This document shows positions 24,619 to 33,066 of a DNA stretch of 34,510 nucleotides, one piece after another. Under the pieces are notes generated by a model. That model saw nothing but the letters and a program-made list of their open reading frames with translations. It was not told where the DNA came from and searched no databases. Source of the stretch: a virus; IMG/VR virus record IMGVR_UViG_3300032132_000026, positions 1 to 34,510 of that record; one strand, given 5' to 3'. Both the position numbers and the translations under genes were made by a program. Each line of letters starts with the position of its first letter. The first letter of the stretch is position 1.

Positions 24619-25170
24619 TTACGCTCTTACGGCGTCAATTACGGCTGGCAAGAACTGAACAACAACTCGACCTGGACTCGTAGACGTAGTTTCCGTCTCT
24701 GGATCAAGGTCACTGTATATGCCCACAACTTGTACGGCCACATCAGCGGCTTCGTTGAAGTCAACGGTGGTATAACCGATCTCGCCAGCGGAGGTCGAAA
24801 CCACCAAGCCGTATTGATCGCCAACAACTGACGTAGCAACAGCAGAGTCACTGCCATTGTTTTCCGCAAAACAGACGAAACGGTCTGTGGCGCGAATCAC
24901 AAGGACTCGTACTTTGTCGTTAACTGACAGTTCCGCAGTCAGGGGCCACGCGATACTCTTGTCTTCAACACCGACAATAAGACCGTGGTTTGTGTCCCCA
25001 CTGGCATCGGACGTGTCACTCAGTTTAACCGTACCCGCAGTACTGAAGTAGCACGGAGCGTTGGGCATAAAAATGCCTTGGCTCGCGGCTATTCGCCGCG
25101 TTACGATCTCAGGAGCAACACCGTCTCCAGCGGACAGCGGATATATATTTTTCTTTTCCGTAGCTGCCAT
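24619..25170 (-). CDS. Putative head decoration / capsid-associated protein, 183 aa
   Basis: AAGGAAAAGCTA precedes the ATG. The protein is beta-rich and soluble (MAATEKKNIYPLSAGDG...), with KVRVLVIRATDRFVCFAENNG and GRVVVQFLPAVIDAVRA strands, and it resembles the DUF2190-like or gpD-like decoration proteins that sit just before the capsid gene in many phages. Position between scaffold and major capsid protein supports this. No further function visible. Confidence 0.55.
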   Translation of the reverse strand: MAATEKKNIYPLSAGDGVAPEIVTRRIAASQGIFMPNAPCYFSTAGTVKLSDTSDASGDTNHGLIVGVEDKSIAWPLTAELSVNDKVRVLVIRATDRFVCFAENNGSDSAVATSVVGDQYGLVVSTSAGEIGYTTVDFNEAADVAVQVVGIYSDLDPETETTSTSPGRVVVQFLPAVIDAVRA

Positions 25171-25196
25171 TAGCTTTTCCTTCGTTTAATTTCAGT

Positions 25197-25679
25197 TTAT
25201 TCAGGCGAGGTAAACGTATCCATTTTCACGTTCCCTTCACCATCCGTCACTTTCGTTTCGGTAGTACCCCTAACTTCTGCGGAATCAGGCGAGGCTGTTC
25301 GCTTTGCATCCCGAATCCTGTTGGATTGGGCGGCAATCGAGTCCAAGTCTTCCTGATGGATGTCGGCGGGGATCTTCCACATCGGGTCACCATCTATGTG
25401 ATAGTGCATCCCCTGATGCAAAACGGGCTCGTAACCGTGGTCTGCGTAGAAATCGGATTTCTCCCGGTCTCCAAACATCCAGTGGAACGTGCCATCCTGA
25501 CCGCCTGAGTCCTTACTGAATCGCGCAATCGCCTCTTTCTGGGGAATCCTAATCGCCCCCTTCAGTGACGTTACTGGAGCCGCTTTACGTAACTCCCGCG
25601 CTACTTTTGCACGGGCCATGTAATCGGCCAGCTTCGGATCAATCTTCGTTGGTGCTTCTATTGTTGTTGACTTAGCCAT
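25197..25679 (-). CDS. Hypothetical head-region protein, 160 aa
   Basis: Its ATG overlaps the scaffold stop by one base (TAATG). The protein is hydrophilic; the middle (FHWMFGDREKSDFYADHGYEPVL...MHYHIDGDPMWKIPADIHQEDLDSI) is rich in His, Asp and aromatic residues and looks like a conserved small phage domain describing a payload or peptide-binding barrel. The C-terminus (TETKVTDGEGNVKMDTFTSPE) is disordered. Located between scaffold and decoration genes. I do not recognise a family. Confidence 0.55.
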   Translation of the reverse strand: MAKSTTIEAPTKIDPKLADYMARAKVARELRKAAPVTSLKGAIRIPQKEAIARFSKDSGGQDGTFHWMFGDREKSDFYADHGYEPVLHQGMHYHIDGDPMWKIPADIHQEDLDSIAAQSNRIRDAKRTASPDSAEVRGTTETKVTDGEGNVKMDTFTSPE

Positions 25680-26416
25680 TATCGACTACCTCTCTCTGCC
25701 GCCAGCCTTTTGAGCGCGGCCTTTTCCTCATCCGTAATGTTTCCGACAACCGTTCCTGACAACAATGCTTCAGCTTGCGCTGATATTGCCGGACTATCAT
25801 CGGACGCAACAACACGCGTCGAACCAACCCCGGCTGGCAAATCACCTCTTTCGGGGTGATGCGTGATGTTCATTGACTTAGCAAACTTCAACAGCATCTC
25901 TCGATTACCGTCGTTCACCTCAATGTCCATCTGTTCTGCCAACTGAGCGACCTCATCCCTATGCACTACCCATTCAGGGTCTCGTTCTCGTAGGTTGCGT
26001 TCCATCTCTGCCACCGCTGCATTGACTTTCTCATCGACTGCCGAGATACCCTCGTTCAGCTTCCGTTCTGCCTCTGCCTCGATGTCATTGGCGTAAGACG
26101 ATAATACCTGGAGCGTCTTACGTGCGCCTTCTTCTTCGCCGTTCTCCCAAGCCGTCTTCATTTCCGAGACCATCTCGTCCACTCGTCCGGCTCCGTCGTC
26201 GGCTGGCACGTTCTGTGCCACCTGCGCCTCTGCCAATTTAGCCAGCACTTGATTGTTCAGCGTGTCGGCCTGAGCCTTCGCGCTGGCAACTTCATTCGCC
26301 AACCGTGAAATGGTCGCATCCTTCTCGGACAGACCCTTTTCCGCATCTTGCTTGGACTTGTAAGTCCCGAGATACGCACCGTCATCGTTGAGTCCCGATC
26401 CGGGTGTCTCAGCCAT
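25679..26416 (-). CDS. Scaffolding protein, 245 aa
   Basis: GGAGGGAACAGC precedes the ATG. The protein is acidic and highly helical: a coiled coil from about residue 18 to 75 (KQDAEKGLSEKDATISRLANEVASAKAQADTLNNQ), another from about 85 to 150, then a short globular helical region and a basic C-terminal helix (EEKAALKRLAAERGSR). The basic end is the usual capsid-binding element of scaffolds. It lies upstream of the capsid gene and is the first gene of its own operon, behind the promoter at 26483-26510. Confidence 0.7.
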   Translation of the reverse strand: MAETPGSGLNDDGAYLGTYKSKQDAEKGLSEKDATISRLANEVASAKAQADTLNNQVLAKLAEAQVAQNVPADDGAGRVDEMVSEMKTAWENGEEEGARKTLQVLSSYANDIEAEAERKLNEGISAVDEKVNAAVAEMERNLRERDPEWVVHRDEVAQLAEQMDIEVNDGNREMLLKFAKSMNITHHPERGDLPAGVGSTRVVASDDSPAISAQAEALLSGTVVGNITDEEKAALKRLAAERGSR

Positions 26417-26470
26417 GCTGTTCCCTCCGTTGAGTTCGGCTCCTTGCGGTGTACCGGACTGGTTTTTCCT

Positions 26471-26494
26471 GTTTGATTGTGGAAATTATCAAAC
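26471..26494 (-). promoter_or_regulatory. Palindrome overlapping the -10 region, possible operator
   Basis: GTTTGAT (26471-26477), a ten-base spacer and ATCAAAC (26488-26494) form a perfect seven-base inverted repeat. It overlaps the -10 of the capsid-operon promoter, a usual place for a repressor to bind. Inference only. Confidence 0.4.
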
Positions 26495-26510
26495 ATGAGA
26501 GAGAAGTCAA
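26483..26510 (-). promoter_or_regulatory. Sigma-70-like promoter of the capsid operon
   Basis: On the minus strand TTGACT (26510-26505), a 16-base spacer and TAATTT (26488-26483) are preceded by an A/T-rich stretch (TTTTCAAAAAAGTGAGAAAAATATA) like an UP element. GATAAT at 26490-26485 is an alternative -10 with a 14-base spacer. It sits between the upstream terminator and the scaffold gene, about 70 bases before its ATG. Confidence 0.6.
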
Positions 26511-26616
26511 TATATTTTTCTCACTTTTTTGAAAATGAGAATCTATGGGCGCAGTTTACCCCCGTTTCGCATGATTGACAATTAGTCGAATATGGTAGGC
26601 GGGGTTGAACTAGACG

Positions 26617-26658
26617 AAAAAAGGGGCCATGCAGGATGGGGGATCGCTGCACAGCCCC
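26617..26658 (-). terminator. Intrinsic terminator of the packaging operon
   Basis: The arms 26647-26658 and 26623-26634 pair over 12 positions (two G-U wobbles) around a 12-base loop. On the minus strand six T follow directly (26622-26617). It ends transcription of the terminase-portal group 20 bases after the 98-residue gene. Confidence 0.85.
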
Positions 26659-26678
26659 TAGGGGTGTAAAAATTATTA

Positions 26679-26975
26679 CTACTTATCGTCGGACATCTGA
26701 GACAAGTATGTGTCTACCACCGCTGGCATCAACTCCAGATACCGCAAGCCGCGTACATACCCACGAATCTCACGTAACTCAGTGTCGCTGAGATCGCGGC
26801 CCAGCATTTCATCAATCGCATTGGATTGTTCGGCTCGCTGTAAATCCACCAAGAGTTTATACAGGTGGGTCTTGGTCATGTTACGAATTGCTTGCAACTC
26901 GCATCTATACCAGGTGTCGCCGTAAATCTCTATCGTGGGGTCATCTGGCAACATCTCGCTCTCTGGTAGCCTCAT
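26679..26975 (-). CDS. Hypothetical helical protein, 98 aa
   Basis: AGGAGGATCGAG precedes the ATG. The product (MRLPESEMLPDDPTIEIYGDTWYRCELQAIRN...) is helical and acidic, with a DLSDTELREIRGYVRGLRYLELMPAVV segment; no motif is recognised. It is the last gene before the packaging-operon terminator and lies right after the portal gene. A head-assembly helper or a small regulatory protein are both possible. Confidence 0.6.
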   Translation of the reverse strand: MRLPESEMLPDDPTIEIYGDTWYRCELQAIRNMTKTHLYKLLVDLQRAEQSNAIDEMLGRDLSDTELREIRGYVRGLRYLELMPAVVDTYLSQMSDDK

Positions 26976-27010
26976 CTCGATCCTCCTGTTTGTTCAGCTA
27001 CGAACGTACA

Positions 27011-29296
27011 CTATGTCAGATTGGCTTGTGCTCCACCTTCAGCTTCAAGCGGATTCCCGGCGATCTCTCCCGGTAAACCCTCTGGCGGCGTACCCCCCGG
27101 TGCTTGCTGCCCACCTGCCGCCGCCTGTGCTGCTTGCGCTTTCTCTTGCGCCAGCATATCGCGCCTCATTTGAATGTGAAACAGTATCATCTGGTGATTG
27201 TTAGGTCTAAATTCACCCTCGGGCAAGAGTTTGTACTGTGACGCCGCCCTCTCCAATACTGGCAACCAAGCCGCATGGTTCTCGCCCGACTGCGGCTCAA
27301 CGTACTCTCCAGCCACCAGCATCGCCTGTACCGCCTGTTGCGCCCGCGCCTCGGCATCGACGTTTTGACCGACAGGGAAAATTTCATCTACCTTCTCAAA
27401 CCCGAATTGCCTCAGCGTTTGTCGGCCAAGGATCTTAACGCCCTCCGGTTCTAGGTGCGGCAGGAACATCGGCAAGATATTCTGAAGAAAATTGTTCTTC
27501 TCTTGCGTCCTAATATTGTTGTTCTTGAAGCGAGTCATTGCCGTGATCTGGGTGCGAATCGGCCCCCACAAATTACCGGGGTTAATATCCAGTATCGTGT
27601 CGTTGTGAGTCACCCGCAACACTGTGTTGGGGTCGCCGTACTGACGCCACGCCTCGGCATCCAAGCGGAACATCCACTCAAACAACTGTGCGGCCATGTA
27701 TGACGCCCTCTCGTCCAGAGGTTGCATCGCCTGATCAAACACGTTCTTGGCTTCTGTTGCGCTCGTCCGACTTCCCAACGCCTCAGCCCTCAACGGCTTG
27801 TCTGCGCCCGTTAGCTTGTTGGCTTGCTCCTCAATTATGCTGTGCATTGTCATCGTGAGTTGAGTCGTGTCGGGAATATCCAACGTCGTCAACTCCGTGC
27901 TGCGGTCAATCTTGATTAGCTTGTTGGCTTTGTATGTCAAGTCCCGCGTATGGATCGGCCCGTTAGCCACCATCGGCGCACTGTTACGCTTTGTGATATT
28001 GTCGATTGCCTGGTTCAAGTTTGTCGTGGACTGGTAGTACAACGACTGAATCATCTCAGCATCGCCCTTGTGGTAGGCTCCTTTATTGTCCTGATGCGAA
28101 TGAATCAGCGTTATCGGCATCTCTCCGTGCCAATGGGGGTTCTCGCACAGTTTCAGGCATACCGGGCTTTGGTGTATGTTGCCAGCGAATATAGCCTGAT
28201 AAATAGTGGGTGCTTGCTTCGACTCGTCCCAGACAGCCTTAACAGATTTTCGCTTTGGTGTTTCGTTCTGGCTTATCGGCACTCGCGCCCAAATTTCCCA
28301 AATCTCGATTTCTCCCGTCTCCTCTGATATGTCGTTCTCTCCGGCATTAACCATGCGCTGCTCTAGGGGTTGCTGCGCTTCGTGCTCGCCCTTGTACTTC
28401 TGTGACGCCGTGAGTTCGCCAAGGTTGTCGATAACGCCGTCAGCATACCATTGCGCCAACTGGCCATATCCAACCTTGGTCTTGTATCCAAAACAAATCT
28501 GATCCTTAGCCTCTGGAATGTGGCTGTCAAAGTAGCAGTTCTCAATGGGCCATCGCTCGATTGTCGGCCAGTCCTTTGTCACACGCTTCTTGGTCGTCGT
28601 CTTAAACTTCTTGAACGTCCCGTTCTCGTTGATTCCCGCTCCCCTGTCCGGTTCGTGCTGCGTCACCTCTCTCGTCTCACGCGCCCAGCCATGCTTAACG
28701 ACCTGATTCCCGTAAATGTTCGTCCAATGTATAATATCCCTGATCTTCTCTTTACGACCGTCCTCGTCAAACGTGAGTTGCTGCAACGCATTCTGGTGCT
28801 CTGCAATCTTGCGCCCATCATCGGCGGTGTACTCATTCGTATTGATCTCCGGGCTATACTCTGCCGGGAGCCTCTCATCGTCCGAGAAGTATATTGCCAT
28901 CTCGCTTGCCGTTATCGCTCGCATTTGTACGAGGAACATCGGGCTTGTAACGTCCGATAAAGTATCTCTGGTCTGCGTGTTGGTCGAATCCTGGTTGAGA
29001 GACACGCGGCTCATTCGATCCGCAATGTCCATGACGCCGCCATTCTCCGTGAACTTCTCACGCTGGCTCTGACCCTCAAACCGACGAATGTTCTTACTCG
29101 TCCACGCACGGAACATATCAACCACGGGAATGTTCTTCTTGTCGCCAACTAGATTAACAGACTTACCGTACCGGGACGGCAGCTTGCCCCCGTCGGGGAC
29201 GTTGGACTTGTCAGGAAAACTGGAGATTCCAGTGCCAGTATCAGAGTTGTTAGCTGAGTTTAAGTCACGCTTGGCTTTAGCCTTGTCTTCGGGCAT
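27011..29296 (-). CDS. Portal protein, 761 aa
   Basis: AAGGTAATTACTG precedes the ATG. Length and composition fit the large portals of podoviruses (P22 type). Seen features: a charged N-terminus, a core with IIHWTNIYGNQVVKHGWARETREV and WPTIERWPIENCYFD (clip/wing strands), PITLIHSHQDNKGAYHKGDAEMIQSLYYQSTTNLNQAIDNITKR and ATEAKNVFDQAMQPLDERASYMAAQLFEWMF, the long helices around the channel. The C-terminus is a Gln/Ala/Pro-rich helix, as in barrel-bearing portals. It forms the twelve-fold ring at one capsid vertex and binds terminase. The gene lies next to the large terminase with only the GroES-like gene between. Confidence 0.85.
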   Translation of the reverse strand: MPEDKAKAKRDLNSANNSDTGTGISSFPDKSNVPDGGKLPSRYGKSVNLVGDKKNIPVVDMFRAWTSKNIRRFEGQSQREKFTENGGVMDIADRMSRVSLNQDSTNTQTRDTLSDVTSPMFLVQMRAITASEMAIYFSDDERLPAEYSPEINTNEYTADDGRKIAEHQNALQQLTFDEDGRKEKIRDIIHWTNIYGNQVVKHGWARETREVTQHEPDRGAGINENGTFKKFKTTTKKRVTKDWPTIERWPIENCYFDSHIPEAKDQICFGYKTKVGYGQLAQWYADGVIDNLGELTASQKYKGEHEAQQPLEQRMVNAGENDISEETGEIEIWEIWARVPISQNETPKRKSVKAVWDESKQAPTIYQAIFAGNIHQSPVCLKLCENPHWHGEMPITLIHSHQDNKGAYHKGDAEMIQSLYYQSTTNLNQAIDNITKRNSAPMVANGPIHTRDLTYKANKLIKIDRSTELTTLDIPDTTQLTMTMHSIIEEQANKLTGADKPLRAEALGSRTSATEAKNVFDQAMQPLDERASYMAAQLFEWMFRLDAEAWRQYGDPNTVLRVTHNDTILDINPGNLWGPIRTQITAMTRFKNNNIRTQEKNNFLQNILPMFLPHLEPEGVKILGRQTLRQFGFEKVDEIFPVGQNVDAEARAQQAVQAMLVAGEYVEPQSGENHAAWLPVLERAASQYKLLPEGEFRPNNHQMILFHIQMRRDMLAQEKAQAAQAAAGGQQAPGGTPPEGLPGEIAGNPLEAEGGAQANLT

Positions 29297-29307
29297 CAGT
29301 AATTACC

Positions 29308-29697
29308 TTATGTTTGCAGGGCAGAGAACGCCTCGGCCCAGTCTTCTTTCTTTACAACAGCGTAGGGTAAGTCCGCTTTCACAACAAACTCCCAGTCGCA
29401 TAATTGAGAACGCTTAATCCCCTCGTCAAAGTCGGGGCATAATAGAAAATCCCCAGCCTCAGCCACATCAACGCGCTTATTGGTTCCTACACTCGGCCCA
29501 GCACCTATGCACTCGACCCAATTCGTGTTATCTCTCGACGCATCACACAACGCAATGCCGCCAACCTCCTCCGGCAACTCCAGCTTACGAACGTAATAGC
29601 AGTCACCACCAAAATACATGGGCAACAGGTCAATATCTGCCGTCTCACCACAGTTTTCAGCCACAAACCCGCCTCTGCCTGACAATTTCTGGTTCAT
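29308..29697 (-). CDS. GroES-like co-chaperonin, 129 aa
   Basis: The core (residues 34-118) follows the GroES plan: YYVRKLELPEEVGGIALCD at 34-52, where GGIAL (46-50) matches the GroES mobile-loop GGIVL that docks onto GroEL. Then VECIGAGPSVG (E-V-x-x-V-G-x-G), V-D-V-A-E-A-G-D before a strand, and EFVVKADLPYAVV at the C-terminus, like the GroES end. It is longer than host GroES (about 97 aa) by an N-terminal extension and an insertion. Phage co-chaperonins such as T4 gp31 help GroEL fold the capsid protein; the position between terminase and portal fits. ATG 29697 with AAGGA 13 bases upstream is chosen; GTG 29775 would add 26 residues but has no Shine-Dalgarno. Confidence 0.7.
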   Translation of the reverse strand: MNQKLSGRGGFVAENCGETADIDLLPMYFGGDCYYVRKLELPEEVGGIALCDASRDNTNWVECIGAGPSVGTNKRVDVAEAGDFLLCPDFDEGIKRSQLCDWEFVVKADLPYAVVKKEDWAEAFSALQT

Positions 29698-29783
29698 TTG
29701 CGCGAATTTATCCTTTTTAGCCGCCGTCTGCAAGAATTTTAAGGAATATTTTGCCGATAGACCGGAAATCTGCACATTTTTTT

Positions 29784-31553
29784 CTAATAGCCCGTGAACT
29801 TTGTCCCCGTGGCCGTAGTTGCGGGGCTGGCGTCGTCCGTATCAAAGTCTCCCAAGTACCTCGGACTCTCAGATGCCAGATATTTCAATGCGTCAATAGC
29901 GTGTTGAGCGTCCTTGGCGTTGATATAACCCTTGCGCCCGTCGTCAGGCAACCGCGCCTTCTCAATTTCACGAATAACATTCCACGAAATCGTATCAAAA
30001 AAGTACAATGCTGGCGCACCTGGTTCTCCCGTCACCACATGATTGCGGCTGTAATCAATACGCATCAAATCCTTCAAGCGAGGTATCTGTATGTCGTCCT
30101 TCTGACCGCGACCCGGAAACACACCCAACAAACCATATCTCCTGAATATGTCCTCCAGAGTCTCACCCTGCTGGCTCTGGGCCGCACTCCGAGGATCTAG
30201 CACCGTCCCATAGAACGACTCAGACTTGGGACGCTCCTCAAAACGCTGATATATATTACCCGTCTTGCCGTCACGCTCCTCACCCAACAAAATCCGATCA
30301 TTGTGCGACAAGTCAATGATCATCGCCACAAACTCAGCAATCTCCAACCCCGTCTCATACAACGCCCGATATATATACGTGTCATTGTTCTCGTCCGTCG
30401 CCGCCCACAAACACACGTTTATACCCCTAGCACTACCGTAATCAATCGCCCTCATCTTGGTCAGACGCCGTGGAATCTTATCGTCCTCCCAGATCGGGGG
30501 AATCACATGGATGTCACGCTGGTACACATCCCCACCAAACACCATGCCAGAACCCTCCTCCCAGCCACCATAGTAACGCGCAACCGCCTCCCTCTGCTCC
30601 TTCTTGGAACGAACCACGTCGGGGTCAACCCAACGACCCCACAACTCTTTCTTCTTCTTCGGGCCAATAATCTCATTAGGAGTCGTGTCAATCGAATAGT
30701 GATAGAAACTCACCACACTCCCACTCGGATTGTCCCCGTCGTAAAGATCAGTCTTGATCCAACCAGCACTACCCGTGTCGGGCCTACCGTCAAGCACATG
30801 ACCCGTCAGGGCCATCCCACAGGGCGTGTAGTCACCCCTAGTCGTCGTAGATCGTACCCAACCAATGTACTTCTCCTTGGGACACTGCTCATCCAAACTA
30901 GCCCCGTCAGAATCAAACGACTCCCATGCGTGTTGCGCCTGACCATAACACAAAAATAATATCTCACTCCCACACATCAAACTCAAACGACGAGTACGGC
31001 CACCATCAAAAGTCAACGTCTTACGACCACCAGGAGCGTACTGACCCAACTCCTCCCTCGGAAACACGTACTTTATACGCTGAAACAACGTGTCCACATT
31101 ACCCCAGCTATACGACGCAACCACCCAACGCTTCGGCCCCTCCCACTCAGGACACTTAATCCCGTTCTCAGAAAATACAGGCCAATGGGGTTGACAGGGC
31201 AATATCCGCAACCCCGTCCACGCCGCCAAAGAAAAGGTCTTACCACACTGATTCGGAGCCAACACAGCGCATATATCACTCGTATAGTCATTCAAAAACG
31301 CTACACCATCGTTCTTGTAGCCCTCAGAATACTTACTGGCAGGAATTACAAAACCCGTCTCGCCCACGGCAACCTCGCTCTCGCGGCGAGCCACTCCATG
31401 AGGTAAAAAACACGACAACGGGTTGGACTTCTGCAACTCAACCCGCTCCAAAAGAAAATCAGCCGCCCCATCACTCCCGTCAACCCGCAACTTCTCTAAC
31501 GCAGCATCGTCAAAGGAATACCAGGAACCCTCAAGCGGAATAGAATACTTCAC
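29784..31553 (-). CDS. Terminase large subunit, 589 aa
   Basis: ATPase and nuclease of the packaging motor. The Walker A-type motif APNQCGKT lies at about 99-106 and a Walker B-like ASLDEQ at about 218-223. The nuclease half shows RAIDYGSARG (D near 371) and TVLDPRS (D near 453), followed by a C-terminal DAQHAIDALKYLA helix with acidic residues, as in RNase H-like terminases. The start is a GTG overlapping the preceding stop (GTGA), with GGGGGA upstream; the frame extends five more codons without support. No small terminase subunit is recognised next to it, though one of the small upstream genes could fill that role. Confidence 0.9.
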   Translation of the reverse strand: MKYSIPLEGSWYSFDDAALEKLRVDGSDGAADFLLERVELQKSNPLSCFLPHGVARRESEVAVGETGFVIPASKYSEGYKNDGVAFLNDYTSDICAVLAPNQCGKTFSLAAWTGLRILPCQPHWPVFSENGIKCPEWEGPKRWVVASYSWGNVDTLFQRIKYVFPREELGQYAPGGRKTLTFDGGRTRRLSLMCGSEILFLCYGQAQHAWESFDSDGASLDEQCPKEKYIGWVRSTTTRGDYTPCGMALTGHVLDGRPDTGSAGWIKTDLYDGDNPSGSVVSFYHYSIDTTPNEIIGPKKKKELWGRWVDPDVVRSKKEQREAVARYYGGWEEGSGMVFGGDVYQRDIHVIPPIWEDDKIPRRLTKMRAIDYGSARGINVCLWAATDENNDTYIYRALYETGLEIAEFVAMIIDLSHNDRILLGEERDGKTGNIYQRFEERPKSESFYGTVLDPRSAAQSQQGETLEDIFRRYGLLGVFPGRGQKDDIQIPRLKDLMRIDYSRNHVVTGEPGAPALYFFDTISWNVIREIEKARLPDDGRKGYINAKDAQHAIDALKYLASESPRYLGDFDTDDASPATTATGTKFTGY

Positions 31554-31909
31554 CAGCCATCCCCCCACTCGTCAGGGTCAAATATCCACAAACGATACAA
31601 CCCATTGTTCAACTTGCGCTGACGTACCTTCAAACCCGCCGCCCTCACAGCACGATCAAAGGCGTTACGCTGACTGCGGGTATAAACCACAATCGAATCA
31701 CCACTGTCCATAGACGCCACCTTAGCCGTCCAGTAACCATTCACCATCCTAGGGAAAGGTATTGGCTGCTCAACCGGGGTTGACGCCGGAAACGGGTCGG
31801 CAGCACCCCCAACCATCCCGTCCGGCTCACCCTCAGACCTAGACACCCAACCATAGATGTCGGCCTCGTACTCCTTACCATCCCGCGATCCTGTGTCCAA
31901 ATCCCCCAC
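31550..31909 (-). CDS. Hypothetical protein, 119 aa
   Basis: GTG 31909 is the first start after the upstream stop (four bases away); the frame is open further but overlaps the previous gene. The N-terminal half is acidic and Pro-rich (FPASTPVEQPIPFPRM). The C-terminal ~60 residues (GYWTAKVASMDSGDSIVVYTRSQRNAFDRAVRAAGLKVRQRKLNNGLYRLWIFDP) form a compact beta-alpha unit with a basic helix, like a small DNA- or RNA-binding domain. Its stop overlaps the terminase start, so the two are coupled; a small packaging subunit is possible but unproven. Confidence 0.55.
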   Translation of the reverse strand: MGDLDTGSRDGKEYEADIYGWVSRSEGEPDGMVGGAADPFPASTPVEQPIPFPRMVNGYWTAKVASMDSGDSIVVYTRSQRNAFDRAVRAAGLKVRQRKLNNGLYRLWIFDPDEWGDGW

Positions 31910-31913
31910 GAAA

Positions 31914-32156
31914 TCAGGTCTCAATCTCCACAGCACCCTCAGAATCATCCGCAGAATCACCCGCAACGGGCTCCTCCAACGCAACCGCACCCATAGGCAA
32001 CAGAGAATCTGCCGTCCATGTCACATACGTAACCTCACCACCCTCCTCAAACACAATCCTATCTCGATCACCAACAGTACGAATCTCATACTTGTCAGCC
32101 CGAAACCGATTGGAACCGTTCACATCATTCACCAAATATACCTTAACCTCAGCCAT
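31914..32156 (-). CDS. Small acidic hypothetical protein, 80 aa
   Basis: AGGGAGGTTAGTT precedes the ATG. The N-terminal 50 residues are a beta unit (MAEVKVYLVNDVNG...DRIVFEEGGEVTYVTWTADS); the end is acidic (SADDSEGAVEIET). No family recognised. It is tightly packed between neighbours (two and four bases), so it belongs to the terminase operon. Confidence 0.6.
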   Translation of the reverse strand: MAEVKVYLVNDVNGSNRFRADKYEIRTVGDRDRIVFEEGGEVTYVTWTADSLLPMGAVALEEPVAGDSADDSEGAVEIET

Positions 32157-32158
32157 AA

Positions 32159-32419
32159 CTAACCTCCCTGTGCACCGCCAGCTAAACGCCGACCCTCATT
32201 CTCATCAGCGGCGAAACCACAAAAGCCCCACCGTACTCGCATACCTCCCGTCACGGAGTCCTCCATCACCATGCACTTACCCTGCATCACATACACAGCC
32301 AACATACCGTTGGCAGCACTAAACATCGACGGCTCCGCACGCTCCCCGTAGGTCACATGACCATCAACAGGCCCACCACAGAACTCCTGTGCATCGTCTC
32401 TACGGTAACCAGCGTCCAC
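32159..32419 (-). CDS. Small Cys/Met-rich hypothetical protein, 86 aa
   Basis: GTG 32419 is chosen because GGAG lies six bases before it; the longer TTG start at 32431 has none. The protein has a hydrophobic mid-part rich in Met and Cys (MFSAANGMLAVYVMQGKCMVMEDSVTGGMRVRWGFCGF) and a Gly-rich end. No known motif. It stands at the head of the group that leads to terminase, behind a possible promoter at 32436-32461. Confidence 0.5.
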   Translation of the reverse strand: MDAGYRRDDAQEFCGGPVDGHVTYGERAEPSMFSAANGMLAVYVMQGKCMVMEDSVTGGMRVRWGFCGFAADENEGRRLAGGAQGG

Positions 32420-32435
32420 AACGAACTCCAACGCT

Positions 32436-32461
32436 AGTATAGGGACAAAAACTTATTCCAA
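32436..32461 (-). promoter_or_regulatory. Weak promoter candidate before the terminase group
   Basis: On the minus strand TTGGAA, a 14-base spacer and TATACT lie in the 67-base gap after ssb. The -10 is good but the spacer is short. It could add transcription for the terminase-portal genes. Confidence 0.3.
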
Positions 32462-32486
32462 CAGCCTGAGCGCAGACGCCCATACC

Positions 32487-32939
32487 TCAGAACGGCAAAT
32501 CATCGTCCTTGGCAGAACCACCCGCCGCGACCGCCGGAGTAGTCGGGAAACCCTCATCCTTAGCCTCTGGACGACCATTGGAATCACGCTTAACCCCGCC
32601 CCCATTGTCCACACGCTCACCCCCAACACTCTTGACCGTCATAGCCTTAATCGTATGACGAGAACGCTTTTTCCCATCCTTGTCATCCCACTGCTCCAAC
32701 TGCAATGTGCCATCCACCAGGATACTATCACCCTTCTTGAAACGACCACTCACACCCTCCGCACTCTTGCCCCATAAGGTGACATCCACAAAACAAGTCT
32801 TCTCCTGCCAATCTCCAGAACGATCCTTCCAACTCTCATTGATCGCCAAACCCAACTTACACAAACCAGAACCAACCTCCGTGTACTCAGGGTCTCTCGT
32901 CAAGTTACCCACCGCTATTACCTTTGAATATCCAGCCAT
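32487..32939 (-). CDS. ssb: Single-stranded DNA-binding protein, 150 aa
   Basis: A clear bacterial/phage SSB. The OB-fold core is at 1-105: YSKVIAVGNLTRDPE at the start, KLGLAINESWKD, FVDVTLWGKSAEGV, FKKGDSILVDGTLQLEQWDD. A disordered Gly/Lys/Asp linker leads to the acidic tip DDDLPF, the standard partner-binding tail. It forms tetramers on single-stranded DNA and recruits replication and repair proteins. GGAGG precedes the ATG, inside the end of the small upstream gene. It is the only replication gene in the window. Confidence 0.95.
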   Translation of the reverse strand: MAGYSKVIAVGNLTRDPEYTEVGSGLCKLGLAINESWKDRSGDWQEKTCFVDVTLWGKSAEGVSGRFKKGDSILVDGTLQLEQWDDKDGKKRSRHTIKAMTVKSVGGERVDNGGGVKRDSNGRPEAKDEGFPTTPAVAAGGSAKDDDLPF

Positions 32940-32943
32940 CTAA

Positions 32944-33066
32944 CTACTCCTCCTTGCTTTTCTCGCTGTTACGACGCCAGTGCCTCATGGCCCACCGACC
33001 CACCTTCTTCAAGTGACGCTTCCAACATCGCGTCACGTTCCCGTCCTTGTCGAACTTACGCATCAT
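32944..33066 (-). CDS. Small basic protein, 40 aa
   Basis: Read directly between the zinc-ribbon gene and ssb: MMRKFDKDGNVTRCWKRHLKK... ending SEKSKEE. It is strongly basic (many Arg, Lys, Trp) and helical. The start overlaps the end of the upstream gene by 11 bases, with AGGAGG close to the first ATG; the second ATG at 33063 gives better spacing. Its end carries the Shine-Dalgarno of ssb. It may bind DNA. Small size limits certainty. Confidence 0.55.
   Translation of the reverse strand: MMRKFDKDGNVTRCWKRHLKKVGRWAMRHWRRNSEKSKEE

Noticed and set aside
26575-26596. Plus-strand promoter TTGACA...TATGGT
   Set aside because: Good -35, but the spacer is only ten bases and there is no plus-strand gene downstream.
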